Source: an uncultured Paracoccaceae bacterium (GTDB taxonomy: Bacteria > Pseudomonadota > Alphaproteobacteria > Rhodobacterales > Rhodobacteraceae). Taken from it: a stretch of 5,645 nucleotides of DNA. The stretch covers positions 1 through 5,645 of the forward strand of contig CALEZJ010000573.1 in the NCBI GenBank assembly GCA_937927885.1, read 5' to 3'. Made by a program: the position numbers and the translations under genes. Under the pieces are notes generated by a model. It saw only the letters and a program-made list of their open reading frames with translations. It did not search any database and was not told the DNA's origin. Position 1 is the first letter of the stretch, and every line of letters begins with the position of its first letter. Positions 5,606 through 5,645 of the stretch are shown one piece after another.

Positions 5606-5645
5606 TCAGGCGGGGATGTCCCAGACCTGTCCGGGGGCGAGGGCG
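5606..5645 (-). CDS. C-terminal end of a convergent gene (partial)
   Basis: On the minus strand the window edge reads ALAPGQVWDIPA followed by TGA (5606-5608). Eleven of the twelve codons end in G or C, and the peptide looks like real protein (GQVWDIP), so a gene entering from the right probably ends here. It faces the aroA unit across a short spacer with hairpins. The family cannot be identified from twelve residues. A plus-strand reading from ATG 5616 (MSQTCPGARA) after AGGCGGGG is possible but less protein-like. Confidence 0.42.
   Translation of the reverse strand, partial: ALAPGQVWDIPA

Noticed and set aside
5616..5645. Start of a plus-strand gene (MSQTCPGARA) preceded by AGGCGGGG
   Set aside because: The opposite strand gives a more protein-like C-terminus with a proper stop codon and G/C-ending codons; too little sequence remains to settle it fully.
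1..5645. Mobile element, phage, CRISPR array, tRNA or toxin-antitoxin system
   Set aside because: No transposase, integrase, tRNA-like cloverleaf, repeat-spacer pattern or small toxin/antitoxin pair is visible; gene content and codon use are uniform and core-like.

Overview
This window looks like chromosomal housekeeping DNA from a GC-rich alphaproteobacterium, most likely a member of the Rhodobacteraceae. The evidence is the strong G/C preference at third codon positions, an RpoH close to what I remember of the Rhodobacter RpoHI type, a class II (CP4-like) EPSP synthase, and the general gene style. Nothing points to a mobile element, phage, CRISPR array, tRNA or rRNA. No gene-free stretch exceeds about 160 bases.

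Layout from left to right. (1) A possible last few codons of an upstream gene touch rpoH, the heat-shock sigma factor. (2) rpoH converges on a minus-strand LysE/RhtB-family amino-acid exporter gene, and a long GC hairpin covering the exporter's stop codon separates them. (3) The exporter gene is divergent from an Lrp/AsnC-family regulator. The roughly 100-bp gap between their starts carries repeated TCCGGA elements and a TTGCGCAA palindrome, as expected for a local regulator/exporter pair. (4) After a 161-base gap rich in possible RNA structure comes a full-length two-domain chromate transporter gene (chrA type). (5) An 83-base gap with a plausible sigma-70-like promoter leads to aroA (EPSP synthase, shikimate pathway). 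Three bases after aroA a small four-helix membrane protein of unknown function begins, probably co-transcribed. (6) A short spacer with hairpins follows, then what looks like the C-terminal end of a convergent minus-strand gene running off the window.

The genes do not form a single pathway. The clearest functional links are regulator to exporter (Lrp to LysE) and the aroA/membrane-protein transcription unit. The most unusual signal is the leader between the regulator and chrA. There a 7-bp helix encloses a second hairpin, the loop strand AACCCC can pair with a downstream GGGGTT, and the chrA Shine-Dalgarno has complementary partners upstream. This resembles a cis-regulatory RNA, but in DNA this GC-rich such pairings also arise by chance, so it is a candidate only.
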